In this document: piece by piece, positions 8,491 through 16,871 of the stretch
Layout: each line of letters starts with the position of its first letter
Numbering within the stretch: position 1 is the stretch's first letter
Source of the DNA: Rhizobium sp. ZPR4
GTDB lineage: Bacteria > Pseudomonadota > Alphaproteobacteria > Rhizobiales > Rhizobiaceae
Direction of reading: 5' to 3'
DNA length: 64,000 nt
Assembly (NCBI RefSeq): GCF_040215725.1
Contig: NZ_CP157970.1
Span: forward strand, 1-64,000
Program-made: the position numbers and the translations under genes
The notes under the pieces: generated by a model
Told to the model about the DNA's origin: nothing
Databases searched by the model: none
What the model saw: only the letters and a program-made list of their open reading frames with translations

Positions 8491-8982
8491 TAGACTCATT
8501 TGCGGGGGCAAGCGCGAGAAGCGCGTTAGCGGCCCTCCGTCGGGCACTGATCGCGAGAAAGTGTGGGGGAGGGGCTCATGTATGCCACCCACCAACAAAT
8601 GCCAGAGGGCTTCAGGTCTTTGAGGCTTCCCGCCAAAGTCCCCCGAGCTGCATGATCCTGGGGTGAGTAGCAACGCGAGGAAAAAGCGTTGAAGTATCGC
8701 TATCATGGGCCGAATGAATGGTAGCTTCCCCATACAACGAGATAATGCAGAAAATCGCTTATTGGTTGCCCTCGGCACGTCGCGATCATGAGCGTGAGCT
8801 TGCGGCTTCAGGCTAAGTTTTGTATAAGCCGTCTCATGATCAAAACCGCACTTATCGCTGCAATCTATTATGCGACGTTTCCATAGGGAGCGGCGCGTTT
8901 TGATCATGTCTTGAAACAAGCCGCCGTCAGGCGGCTTGTTTCATTCTGGAGACCCCCTGGCGGCAATACCAGGAGAGTTCTG
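8491..8982. other. Long leader upstream of tyrS with two inverted repeats
   Basis: 492 bp without a convincing gene. The right half contains 12-bp arms CATGATCAAAAC (8835-8846) and GTTTTGATCATG (8897-8908), followed at once by a 14-bp-stem hairpin at 8912-8943. A candidate leader or operator for the tyrosyl-tRNA synthetase gene. Nothing recognisable is in the left half. Confidence 0.5.
8912..8943 (+). terminator. Strong stem-loop (terminator or attenuator) before tyrS
   Basis: Perfect 14-bp stem pairing 8912-8925 with 8930-8943 around a GTCA loop; the stem core is GCCGCC/GGCGGC and the 3' arm ends TTGTTT. The structure is terminator-like but has only a short T run. It lies 40 bp before the tyrS start, so it could be an attenuator or the end of an upstream transcript. 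Confidence 0.6.
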
Positions 8983-10245
8983 ATGACAAATCCAGAGACA
9001 ACAACCGACCGTTTCGAGCCGCGTTCGCCAGCGATGAAGACATTGGTTGAGCGCGGCTATATCAACCAGGCGACGGACCTTGCAAGTATCGACGCGGCCT
9101 TCAACGCGAGCATCGTCCCTGTCTACGCGGGCTTTGACGCGACCGCCGATAGCCTACATGTCGGACATTTGCTCCCAATCATGGCGCTACGCCGGCTGCA
9201 GCAGGCCGGCAACAAACCCATCGTCCTCATTGGCGGTGGGACTACACGCATAGGTGACCCGAGTTTCCGCTCGGATGTGCGTCCCATGCTAACGGACGAG
9301 CAGATCGCCAACAATGTCGTAGGAATCAGAAAGGTATTTGATCGACTTCTAGTCTTCGGTGATGGACCTACGGATGCGATGATGGTCAATAATGCCGACT
9401 GGCTGGACTGCATCCGCTGGCTCGACGTGCTGAGGGACGTTGGTAGGCACTTCTCGGTTAATCGGATGCTTTCCTTCGACAGTGTGAAGTCGAGGCTGGA
9501 GAAGCAGGAGAACCTAAGCTTCCTGGAGTTTAACTACATGATCCTCCAGGCCTTCGACTTCCTCGAACTTTCGCGTCGCACCGGGTGCCGCTTACAGATG
9601 GGTGGTGCCGACCAGTGGGGCAACATCATCAACGGGATCGATCTGGTGCGACGAGCCGATGGGCAGGATGTCTTTGGAATGACCGTGCCGCTTCTAACGA
9701 CTTCCTCAGGGGTGAAAATGGGGAAGACAACTGCGGGAGCGGTATGGTTGAACGAGGACCGCTTGTCGCCCTATAACTACTGGCAGTTCTGGCGCAACAC
9801 GGAAGACGCCGATGTCGTTAAATTCCTCAAGCTGTTCACAGACCTACCGATCGACGAGATCAAAAGGCTTGGGCAAGCCCGCGGTGCGGAGCTGAATGTC
9901 GTCAAGGAACTCCTTGCTAATCAAGCGACAGGTCTCGCGCACGGTACTCGCGCAGCGATGGAGTCTGCCGCAACTGCGAGGCAGACGTTCGGACAAGGTG
10001 AGGTCGCCGAAGGGCTTCCGACGATTGAGCTTGAAGAAACAGAACGGTCGCTTGGCATCGCGATTGTTGACCTTCTGGTCCGGGCAGGATTGTCGTCATC
10101 CAAAAGCGAGGCCAGAAGAGCAATTGAAGGACGGGGCGTACGCATCAACGGAGAAATAGTCGTTGAACTTGAAATGATGGTTTCCGCGCAAGCGTTACCT
10201 GCTCGCCTTTCCCTCGGCCGTAAACGTCACGCGGTCATAAAATGA
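8983..10245 (+). CDS. tyrS: Tyrosyl-tRNA synthetase
   Basis: Charges tRNA-Tyr with tyrosine in the cytoplasm. Start chosen at 8983, where AGGAG lies 6 bases upstream; an in-frame upstream start (8911) would run through the hairpin. 420 aa. Class I motifs: HIGH-type HVGHL near residues 59-63 and KMSKS-type KMGKT near 245-249. Tyrosine-site residues lie in YAGFDATADSLHVGH and MGGADQWGN. A C-terminal S4 RNA-binding domain spans about 355-420. The chromosome must carry an essential copy, so this is probably a second, plasmid-borne enzyme that could resist a tyrosine-analogue inhibitor. The resistance role is inference. Confidence 0.95.
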   Translation: MTNPETTTDRFEPRSPAMKTLVERGYINQATDLASIDAAFNASIVPVYAGFDATADSLHVGHLLPIMALRRLQQAGNKPIVLIGGGTTRIGDPSFRSDVRPMLTDEQIANNVVGIRKVFDRLLVFGDGPTDAMMVNNADWLDCIRWLDVLRDVGRHFSVNRMLSFDSVKSRLEKQENLSFLEFNYMILQAFDFLELSRRTGCRLQMGGADQWGNIINGIDLVRRADGQDVFGMTVPLLTTSSGVKMGKTTAGAVWLNEDRLSPYNYWQFWRNTEDADVVKFLKLFTDLPIDEIKRLGQARGAELNVVKELLANQATGLAHGTRAAMESAATARQTFGQGEVAEGLPTIELEETERSLGIAIVDLLVRAGLSSSKSEARRAIEGRGVRINGEIVVELEMMVSAQALPARLSLGRKRHAVIK

Positions 10246-10252
10246 TGGCTTT

Positions 10253-10276
10253 CGCCGGGACTACAGCCCGGCGTTT
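10253..10276 (+). terminator. Intrinsic terminator after tyrS
   Basis: Stem CGCCGGG (10253-10259) / CCCGGCG (10267-10273) with a 7-nt loop and a short T run, starting 7 bp after the tyrS stop. Confidence 0.7.
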
Positions 10277-10590
10277 GGTCCGCTCTTGGCACGCAGTTGG
10301 AACAATCAAGCTGGTTTCAGCAAGGCATACGCGTAGGCGACCCTCTTCTCGAATAATCGGTCCATGACACGCAGCCTTCACCAGATGTCGAAAATCGAGA
10401 AATTATATATTAACCATTATTCTCCAAGTATTACTTCGAGATATGTTTATGTCGTTGTGTGCATTCATAGTCTTACGGTTTAAATGATTTGAATCCGTAT
10501 CAAAAAATGCGAATAATCGCGTAAATTGCTTCAATATGTACATTGACCAATATCTAGTTGTGCTCTCGGCTGCAAAGAGGACTGTCATCT
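10277..10590. other. A+T-rich promoter region of the chemoreceptor gene
   Basis: Marked A+T richness from about 10395 to 10560, in contrast to the neighbours. No gene is seen. It presumably carries the promoter for the mcp-cheW pair. Confidence 0.4.
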
Positions 10591-12609
10591 ATGCTCACGA
10601 ATACATTGCAATCGCTTAAAATCGGGCGAAAATTGCTGATATTAACTCTCGTAACGGTTGCGATCGGTGCGGGCGTCGGTATCTACGAAGCGACAAAGTT
10701 GCGGTCGATTGACAACGCCTACACTGCGGTTCTCGATGATGACGCCAATGGCTCCATCAAACTGGCGGAGATTGCTGGCAAAACGGACTCGATCGGTCGC
10801 GTTCTGTATCGCATGATCGCGGAAACCGAAGTTTCGGATATGCAGAAGTCCGCCGAAGAGCTGAAGCAGGTATTTGACGAAACCGGTAAATTGATCGAGC
10901 AGGGAGCAGTCTACTATCCTGGCCAGAAGGATGACTTTGCAACGTTGGCCTCCGATCTTGCCGCCGTACGCGCCTCGGCAGAGTCGATCGAAAAGCCAGC
11001 GTTGGTCAATGACAACGCGACGGCCTTGCAGCTTACTAGGGACAGCTTCACGCCTGCTCGTCAGAAATTCGATACCGATGCCACCAAGCTCTATGACTGG
11101 GCCAAGTCGGAGCTGAAGCGGAAGAATGATGCGGCCAGCGTCGTCACCGATACGACGATTGTGACCGCCTATGTCGTTCTTGGCGTGGGGGCCCTGTTTG
11201 CAATCATGCTGAGCGTCTATGTGACCGCCAGGCAAATTGTCCGACCGATGACAGGTCTGACCGATACGATGACGGTGCTTGCCGATGGCAACCTGTCTGT
11301 CGATATTCCCGGCTCTGCCCGTGGTGATGAACTCGGTGCCATGGCCCGCGCGGTCGAGGTCTTCAAGCAGAATGGCATCAAGGTTCGAGAGATGAATGCC
11401 CAGGAAGCGGCATTGCAGGCCAAGAGCGCCGATCTGCAGTCGAGCATCGGAGAGGTCGTCTCGGCCGCGGTTGCCGGTGACTTCACCCAACGCATTACCA
11501 AGCGTTACGACAATGCCGATCTCGACCGCTTCGCCGCAAGCGTTAACGAGCTCGTGACCTCCGTCGACCGTGGCGTCGCCGAAACTCGCCGGGTTGTTTC
11601 TGCACTTGCCGACGGTGATCTCACGGAGAATATGCGCGGTGAGTTTCAGGGCGCTTTTGGCGAACTGAAGAATAACGTCAATGCGACCATGGCAAACCTG
11701 CGCTCGGTGCTGGGGGAGGTCCGTGCGGCGATCGACACGATCAATGGCGGGGCTGGCGAAATGCGGATCGCTTCCGGTGACTTGTCGAAGCGCACCGAAC
11801 AGCAGGCCGCGGCACTGGAGGAAACGTCTTCCGCTCTCGAAGAGATCACCGTTGCCGTGAAAAGCTCAACGGAACGGGCAACAGAGGCCAGTCATATGGT
11901 CGACGAAGCCCGTAAGAGCACTGAGCGGTCGAGCGCCGTCGTCAAGGATGCGGTCGCGGCCATGGGACGGATCGAGCAGGCTTCGGGCGAGATTGGCCAG
12001 ATCATCAATGTCATCGACGAAATCGCCTTCCAGACAAATCTGCTGGCATTGAACGCCGGCGTTGAGGCAGCGCGCGCTGGCGATGCCGGCAAAGGCTTTG
12101 CCGTGGTTGCTCAGGAGGTTCGCGAACTCGCGCAACGTTCGGCCACCGCCGCCAAGGACATTAAAGCGCTGATCAACAGGTCTGGAGAAGAAGTGGACAC
12201 CGGCGTCAAGCTGGTTACGGCAACTGGCGATGCCCTCGGTCTCATTCAGGGGCATGTCATCAAGGTCAATGAGCATGTGCATTCGATCGCGACGGCAGCC
12301 CGAGAACAGTCGACCGGACTGTCGGAAGTCAGCACCGCGGTGAACCAAATGGATCAGACGACGCAGCAGAATGCGGCAATGGTGGAAGAATCCACTGCTG
12401 CGACCAACCGGCTTGCCGATGAAGCTGTTAATCTGGCCCAGTTGATCGCTCGCTTCAAACTGGATGGTCAGGTTTCCGCGCCACGTGCAGCACGGCAAGA
12501 CAGCAAGCCTGTTGCTTCTCCTGCTCGTGCTTTGACCCAGAAACTTGCTGGAGCATTCGGCGGCCGCACGGCAGCAGCAGTTGCCACCAAGGAATGGGAG
12601 GAATTTTGA
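10591..12609 (+). CDS. Methyl-accepting chemotaxis protein with C-terminal CheR/CheB tether
   Basis: 672 aa from the ATG at 10591 (AAAGAGGA ribosome site). TM1 is at about 15-38 and TM2 at about 190-213, enclosing a small helical periplasmic sensor domain of about 150 residues. HAMP follows TM2, then a second HAMP-like unit ([20 protein letters not shown]). The MCP signalling hairpin is intact ([22 protein letters not shown]). The C-terminus ends in EWEEF, matching the xWxxF docking peptide for CheR/CheB. It senses an unknown ligand and signals through CheA/CheW. The stop overlaps the cheW start by one base. Confidence 0.95.
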   Translation: MLTNTLQSLKIGRKLLILTLVTVAIGAGVGIYEATKLRSIDNAYTAVLDDDANGSIKLAEIAGKTDSIGRVLYRMIAETEVSDMQKSAEELKQVFDETGKLIEQGAVYYPGQKDDFATLASDLAAVRASAESIEKPALVNDNATALQLTRDSFTPARQKFDTDATKLYDWAKSELKRKNDAASVVTDTTIVTAYVVLGVGALFAIMLSVYVTARQIVRPMTGLTDTMTVLADGNLSVDIPGSARGDELGAMARAVEVFKQNGIKVREMNAQEAALQAKSADLQSSIGEVVSAAVAGDFTQRITKRYDNADLDRFAASVNELVTSVDRGVAETRRVVSALADGDLTENMRGEFQGAFGELKNNVNATMANLRSVLGEVRAAIDTINGGAGEMRIASGDLSKRTEQQAAALEETSSALEEITVAVKSSTERATEASHMVDEARKSTERSSAVVKDAVAAMGRIEQASGEIGQIINVIDEIAFQTNLLALNAGVEAARAGDAGKGFAVVAQEVRELAQRSATAAKDIKALINRSGEEVDTGVKLVTATGDALGLIQGHVIKVNEHVHSIATAAREQSTGLSEVSTAVNQMDQTTQQNAAMVEESTAATNRLADEAVNLAQLIARFKLDGQVSAPRAARQDSKPVASPARALTQKLAGAFGGRTAAAVATKEWEEF

Positions 12610-13073
12610 TGGAGGCCTCGATCAGCAGCTCAACACTTGAAATCATTGCTTTCCATCTCGGCGAGCAGCAGTTCTGCATCCGGACGACTGCGATCCGGGA
12701 GATAAGAGGATGGGCGGCGGCAACGCCACTGCCCCATGCTCCGTCTGACGTGCTCGGCGTCATGAACCTGCGCGGCTCCGTGATCCCGGTAATCGACCTT
12801 GCGGCAAAGCTTGGGGTTCGCAGTGCCACGCATACCGATCGCAGTGCCATTGTCGTGGCGGAAATCGGCGACAACATCATCGGCCTGGTGGTCGACCGCG
12901 TTTCCGATATTCTGTCTATCGGCAGTGACCGGATCCAGCCCGTGCCGGATCTCGGCAGGACCTTCGATCCGGCGTTCTCGCACGGGATCATTCCGCTCGA
13001 GCACGGCATGGTCTGCTTCCTCAATCTTGATCACATGTTTGCCAATCTCGAGGGGGCAACTGAGGCCGCCTAG
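12609..13073 (+). CDS. cheW: CheW chemotaxis coupling protein
   Basis: 154 aa. It links the receptor to CheA. Start placed at 12609, with GGGAGG 8 bases upstream and a one-base TGATG overlap with the receptor gene. CheW hallmarks: EIIAFHLGEQQFCIRT-type first strand and the loop GVMNLRGSVIPVIDL near residues 48-62. The pair is an accessory receptor module feeding the cell's chemotaxis array; no cheA is in the window. Confidence 0.93.
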   Translation: MEASISSSTLEIIAFHLGEQQFCIRTTAIREIRGWAAATPLPHAPSDVLGVMNLRGSVIPVIDLAAKLGVRSATHTDRSAIVVAEIGDNIIGLVVDRVSDILSIGSDRIQPVPDLGRTFDPAFSHGIIPLEHGMVCFLNLDHMFANLEGATEAA

Positions 13074-13264
13074 TGTGAACAATACGAAACCTTGCCGTTG
13101 ATCGACCCTTGGCCTCAAGTGTGAGTCCAAGCTGCAACAGCTTTCGGACAATCGACGGCTTGGCCGAACTGACACTGGATCTCCTGTCTCCGTTCGAGTT
13201 ATTCCGTGAATGGCGGGATGATTCGAGCGGGCGCGATAGCTGCTTCGTTCGCGAAGGATACATC

Positions 13265-13501
13265 ATGACGGCGCAGATTGTTGCGGCATGGGCCGCACAG
13301 AACGGTTTCAATTTGCTCGATTCATGGAAGTATCGTCGCAGTGATGATGCACGCACAATCACCATCGAGATTAAAAGGCTTTCGGTGGTGCTGATCGATG
13401 AAAGAGCCGGCTTGCGCCCGCGGATCGTTTCCGCCTTGTTCAAAGATCTGCTTTTCGGGAATCCGAACGGCAAACTTGAGCGGTTGTTGCGAGATCATTG
13501 A
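13265..13501 (+). CDS. Small conserved-looking protein, function unknown
   Basis: 78 aa from an ATG with GAAGGA 6 bases upstream (MTAQIVAAWAAQNGFNLLDS). The open frame extends upstream to 13109, but those codons look less protein-like. It reads as a compact alpha/beta domain. Not recognised. It follows cheW on the same strand by 191 bp. Confidence 0.45.
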   Translation: MTAQIVAAWAAQNGFNLLDSWKYRRSDDARTITIEIKRLSVVLIDERAGLRPRIVSALFKDLLFGNPNGKLERLLRDH

Positions 13502-13556
13502 AAGGCGAACGGCAAGGCTTTCCATCTCTCTAATTAGCCATACAATTCGACTCTGT

Positions 13557-13885
13557 TCAAACTCGCGATCTTGGAAGTTCGATGAATGAAGGGCTCAATT
13601 GCGGATAAGCCGAAGTGCGCGCTTCATCCAAGAGCGCTCTGACGGATGATGGTTGCCATTTTCGGCCATCATGGGCCGGTCGTTCACCTATTTGATCCAG
13701 TTGCGCCGCAATATCGCGTAGCGACAGATTAGGATCGGCGATCGTGATCGCGGCGACAAGCTTCATCAAGTGATCTTCGGGCGAGCGAGCCAGAAGCTCG
13801 GGGTCGGCCAGCTTCTCACGAACCATCCGATGCACGGAGCGACGTAGCCGTTCGATCGTCCAGTTATGACCGCGACGGACAGGCG
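13557..13885 (-). pseudogene. C-terminal fragment of a large serine recombinase
   Basis: The minus strand reads RRGHNWTIERLRRSVHRMV, then a segment containing LADPELLARSP, then LSLRDIAAQLDQIGERP and KWQPSSVRALLDEA. This is the helical C-terminal region typical of large serine recombinases. An in-frame stop lies just upstream (about 13890) and no catalytic domain is present. It may have a common origin with the frameshifted N-terminal fragment at 5022-5368, but the two belong to different-looking subfamilies. Confidence 0.7.
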
Positions 13886-14103
13886 TGTTTTATAATAGAA
13901 TTAGAGGCCCATCCAGAGCGTTTTCTGGGTCGGGGCATTTCTACCCATCGCGGCGATGAAACGCGCGCTGGCTGCCTCCTTGACGGAACTGGCGAAAAGC
14001 TGCGTGTCTTGAGGGAGGCAGGCCATGCAGCGCCAATCTGCGCGGCCTGGGGCCGCGAAATCAAGCTGGCATCCGCTCACGAGAGGCAAGCGAATACACT
14101 TTT

Positions 14104-15219
14104 CTATTTCTTGGCTTCGGGCATATTCAATGTATATCGCGTATGGCGGCGTTCGCCGCTCCGGCTCATTGCTCCCTTCTCCACCATATCGTGAAGGTCG
14201 CGCGTTGCTGTCGCGCGGGAGGTTCCGGTGATCGAGATGTAGTTTTCGGCGCTTAAACCGCCTTTAAAGCCCCCAATCCCTTCTCGAAACATACGAGAGA
14301 CGACCTTGTCCTGGCGTTCATTGAACTTGCCGCGGAATCGGTCATAGAATTTTCCCTTGCGGATATAAAACGCGATACGGGCAAGGGTCGCCTGTTGCGC
14401 GTCCAATATGGTCTGAGCGAAATAGATGAGCCACCCAGTTATGTCGAGCGTGCGCTGATTTGCTTCGAGCTCGCCGTAATACGCCTTGCGACTCTTTTCG
14501 ATCGTGTATGCAAGTGAGGTCAGGCTCGGTTGCCCGATGCTTTGCGCCAGCGACTTTTCCGCCAGAGCTCGGCCGATCCTGCCATTTCCGTCTTCGAAGG
14601 GATGGATGCTTTCGAAATAGAGATGACCAATTGCGGCCCGCGTCAGAGCGGGCAGGGGAGTTGTGCCTTCCGGTGCGGATCTATTGAACCATGACAGATA
14701 CGCATCCATCTCGGCCGGTACTTGTCTGGAAGGTGGCGCCTCGAAGTGAACAACTGGTTTGTCGAGACGTCCGGATACGATTTGCATCGCATCTTCGTGC
14801 GTCCGATAGCCGCCAATCGTAGCGATGTGACGATTTCCAGCCATCAGCATGGAGTGCCAGCGGAAGAGCGTCTCATGAACAAGCGGCTTGGACCAGCTCT
14901 CGAAGACGTCGATCATCATCTCGGCGATACCACGTTCCTGAGGCCGGATTGCTCGGTTGTCGGCATCAAGGCCGAACTGCCGGCGTAAAGACGACTGCAC
15001 GCTCAGCCGGTCGAGCATCTCACCTTCGATCTCGGAGGTTTTGACGGCTTCGTCGCTTAAAAGCTCGATACGCAGTGACTTTCCATCGTCTTCATCAAAG
15101 TGCCGCACGGCGCCAATGATTTCTCCCGAGGACTTGAGAAACTGCCGCTCGAGTGGCTGGAGCGGTTCAGGGTCATAGGTAAAGTGCGGCCAGCCAGTTT
15201 GTGTCCAATTCCAGTGCAT
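14104..15219 (-). CDS. Fic protein with DUF4172 N-terminus and C-terminal winged helix
   Basis: 371 aa. The N-terminal DUF4172-like segment (WNWTQTGWPHFTYD) carries the inhibitory motif TSEIEG near residue 58. The Fic catalytic motif HPFEDGNGRIGR is near residues 206-217 and intact. A C-terminal winged helix (GLSAENYISITGTSRATATR, then DLHDMVEKG) spans about 310-360. Such proteins can AMPylate a target and bind DNA. The start codon at 15219 overlaps a duplicated palindrome (15219-15292), which suggests autoregulation through the winged helix. The target protein is unknown. Confidence 0.92.
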   Translation of the reverse strand: MHWNWTQTGWPHFTYDPEPLQPLERQFLKSSGEIIGAVRHFDEDDGKSLRIELLSDEAVKTSEIEGEMLDRLSVQSSLRRQFGLDADNRAIRPQERGIAEMMIDVFESWSKPLVHETLFRWHSMLMAGNRHIATIGGYRTHEDAMQIVSGRLDKPVVHFEAPPSRQVPAEMDAYLSWFNRSAPEGTTPLPALTRAAIGHLYFESIHPFEDGNGRIGRALAEKSLAQSIGQPSLTSLAYTIEKSRKAYYGELEANQRTLDITGWLIYFAQTILDAQQATLARIAFYIRKGKFYDRFRGKFNERQDKVVSRMFREGIGGFKGGLSAENYISITGTSRATATRDLHDMVEKGAMSRSGERRHTRYTLNMPEAKK

Positions 15220-15292
15220 GAGTTATAGCCATCGTTTCTATAACTCAACTTTGCACAGATTTATGAGTTATAGCAATGGTGTCTATCGCTCA
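15219..15292. promoter_or_regulatory. Duplicated palindromic operator at the fic start
   Basis: Unit 1 is TGAGTTATAG (15219-15228), 9 bases, CTATAACTCA (15238-15247), a perfect 10-bp inverted repeat. Unit 2 repeats it 45 bp away (15264-15273 and 15283-15292) with two mismatches in the right arm. Unit 1 covers the fic initiation codon, so binding would block expression. Confidence 0.7.
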
Positions 15293-15327
15293 CCAGATGT
15301 CGTAGAATGTAGGCTTGGCGGCCTGGT

Positions 15328-16500
15328 CTAGATTGCCAACCGCGCCGCCCGCCCGTTCTTCCGCTCGGCATTGTTATAGTAACTCGCCGCCTGCGTTACT
15401 GACTTATGCAGCGATTGCTGCATGGCCTCTTGCAGCGGCACGCCGCGGTTCGCCGCCTCCGTGAGATAGCCGGACCGCAACCCGTGCGCCGAAAACATCA
15501 CCGGATCCAGACCAGCCTGCCTACACCGGCCTTTCAGGATCAGATTGACCGACTGCGGTGTCAGAGGTCGTCGATCGATATTACCCCATTGGTCGATACG
15601 CCGGAACACCGATCCGCTGTCGATCTGGGCCTCCGCAAGCCACTGCTTCAGAGCAATGACCGGCCGGCCGATCAGAACCGCATGCACTCGGTCGTCTGCG
15701 GTCGTCGTCTTCGTGCGACCAAGATTGACGGTGAGGCACGGCAGGAGAGGGGAGGCGGGGTTTCTTGGATCGGCATGGACCGGCTCTTCGTAGACCAGAT
15801 CCTCGACCCGCAGATCGGCGATTTCCGACCGCCGGCGACCGCCGGAGGCAAACGCGGTGAGCAACAGGGCGCGATCGCGAACATCCGCGAGGCGATCGCC
15901 CTCGCAGGTCGCCAGCAGCTTTGCCAGCACATCACCGGTGACTGCTCGTTTGCTCTTGCGCTGCCTTGGTCGTCCACTGGCCCGCACAGCGAGCCGCAAT
16001 GCGGCCTTCAGTGAAGGCGCGGAGAATTCTCCTGTCAGGCCACGCCAGCGGGTGAGGATCGACCAGGAGGTCAGCCGCCGGCGCACCGTGTCGGGTGCAT
16101 GCGGACCCTCGGCGCGCAGCAGCCCCTGGGCGCGCAAACTGGCCTCGACCGCGACCGGCATGCCATGCTCGGGATTTTCGGCCCGCTCGACCCGATCCCA
16201 GAGATGATGGGCGATGAATTTCAGCAGGAGACTTTCCGGCGCCGGCCAGGGGAGGGGCGTACCGGTGGCGAGCTCGCACCAGGCTTCGAGGTAGCCGAGA
16301 TCGGAGGCGAGCGCCCGGAGCGTGTTGGCGCCCATGCCTTCCTTGGCCAGATGTTTGAGCGTGGCGACATCCTCGTCGGTCAGCAGGGTGGCCAACTGGT
16401 CGCGGCGGGCAAACGGTAGGATGGCGTCGAGCGCATCCAGCTCTTCGGCGCGGGCGTGCACCGGATCGACGGGGGAGGGGAGGGCTTTTGGCTTCGGCAT
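15328..16500 (-). CDS. Tyrosine recombinase / site-specific integrase
   Basis: 390 aa from the ATG at 16500 (a TTG at 16539 would extend it by 13). SAM-like N-terminal DNA-binding domain, then the catalytic domain with Arg in ASGGRRRSEIADLRVEDL, HGLRSG (HxxR) and the nucleophilic Tyr in AASYYNNAERK near the C-terminus. All key residues are present, so it is probably active. It lies at the left edge of the defence island and may have mobilised part of it. No att pair was established. Confidence 0.92.
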   Translation of the reverse strand: MPKPKALPSPVDPVHARAEELDALDAILPFARRDQLATLLTDEDVATLKHLAKEGMGANTLRALASDLGYLEAWCELATGTPLPWPAPESLLLKFIAHHLWDRVERAENPEHGMPVAVEASLRAQGLLRAEGPHAPDTVRRRLTSWSILTRWRGLTGEFSAPSLKAALRLAVRASGRPRQRKSKRAVTGDVLAKLLATCEGDRLADVRDRALLLTAFASGGRRRSEIADLRVEDLVYEEPVHADPRNPASPLLPCLTVNLGRTKTTTADDRVHAVLIGRPVIALKQWLAEAQIDSGSVFRRIDQWGNIDRRPLTPQSVNLILKGRCRQAGLDPVMFSAHGLRSGYLTEAANRGVPLQEAMQQSLHKSVTQAASYYNNAERKNGRAARLAI

Positions 16501-16871
16501 GGCAGTCCCTGGCGCTGTGATTTGCCCTGATTTTATCAATTTTGGGCCTCGAAATCCATCACTATCGATACTTGATACCTATCAATAGTAATTGCCACAC
16601 AAAACCACCGTCCGAGCAACGGAAGCAAAGACCAATTTTGATTCATTATGGCAATAGAATAGCGTTAATTCATATGGTTAACGAAGCGGAAAATGGAAAC
16701 TTCCACGGTAAACGGGGGTAAAAGGGGCTGCTTGGGAGGCAAGGCAACATCGATGTGCAAATGGGCCTCTGCCGAGTTTCTATCATAATCTGGAGGAGGA
16801 CGCGAGGCGTCGATTGGATCGAACATCGTCGTGGGACGGTAGCTGTCGACGTTGTTGGTGGGATGCCGAGC
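16501..16871. other. Gap between integrase and IS66 remnant
   Basis: 371 bp, no gene seen. The right part should include the end of the IS66 element, but I could not match an inverted repeat to the other side. Confidence 0.3.

Noticed and set aside
10642..11490. 282-codon minus-strand frame inside the chemoreceptor gene
   Set aside because: Antisense shadow of an unmistakable MCP gene; no motif.
13901..14089. 62-codon minus-strand frame before the second fic gene
   Set aside because: Some protein-like stretches (KEAASARFIAAMGRNAP) but no family match and no start signal. At best another relic.
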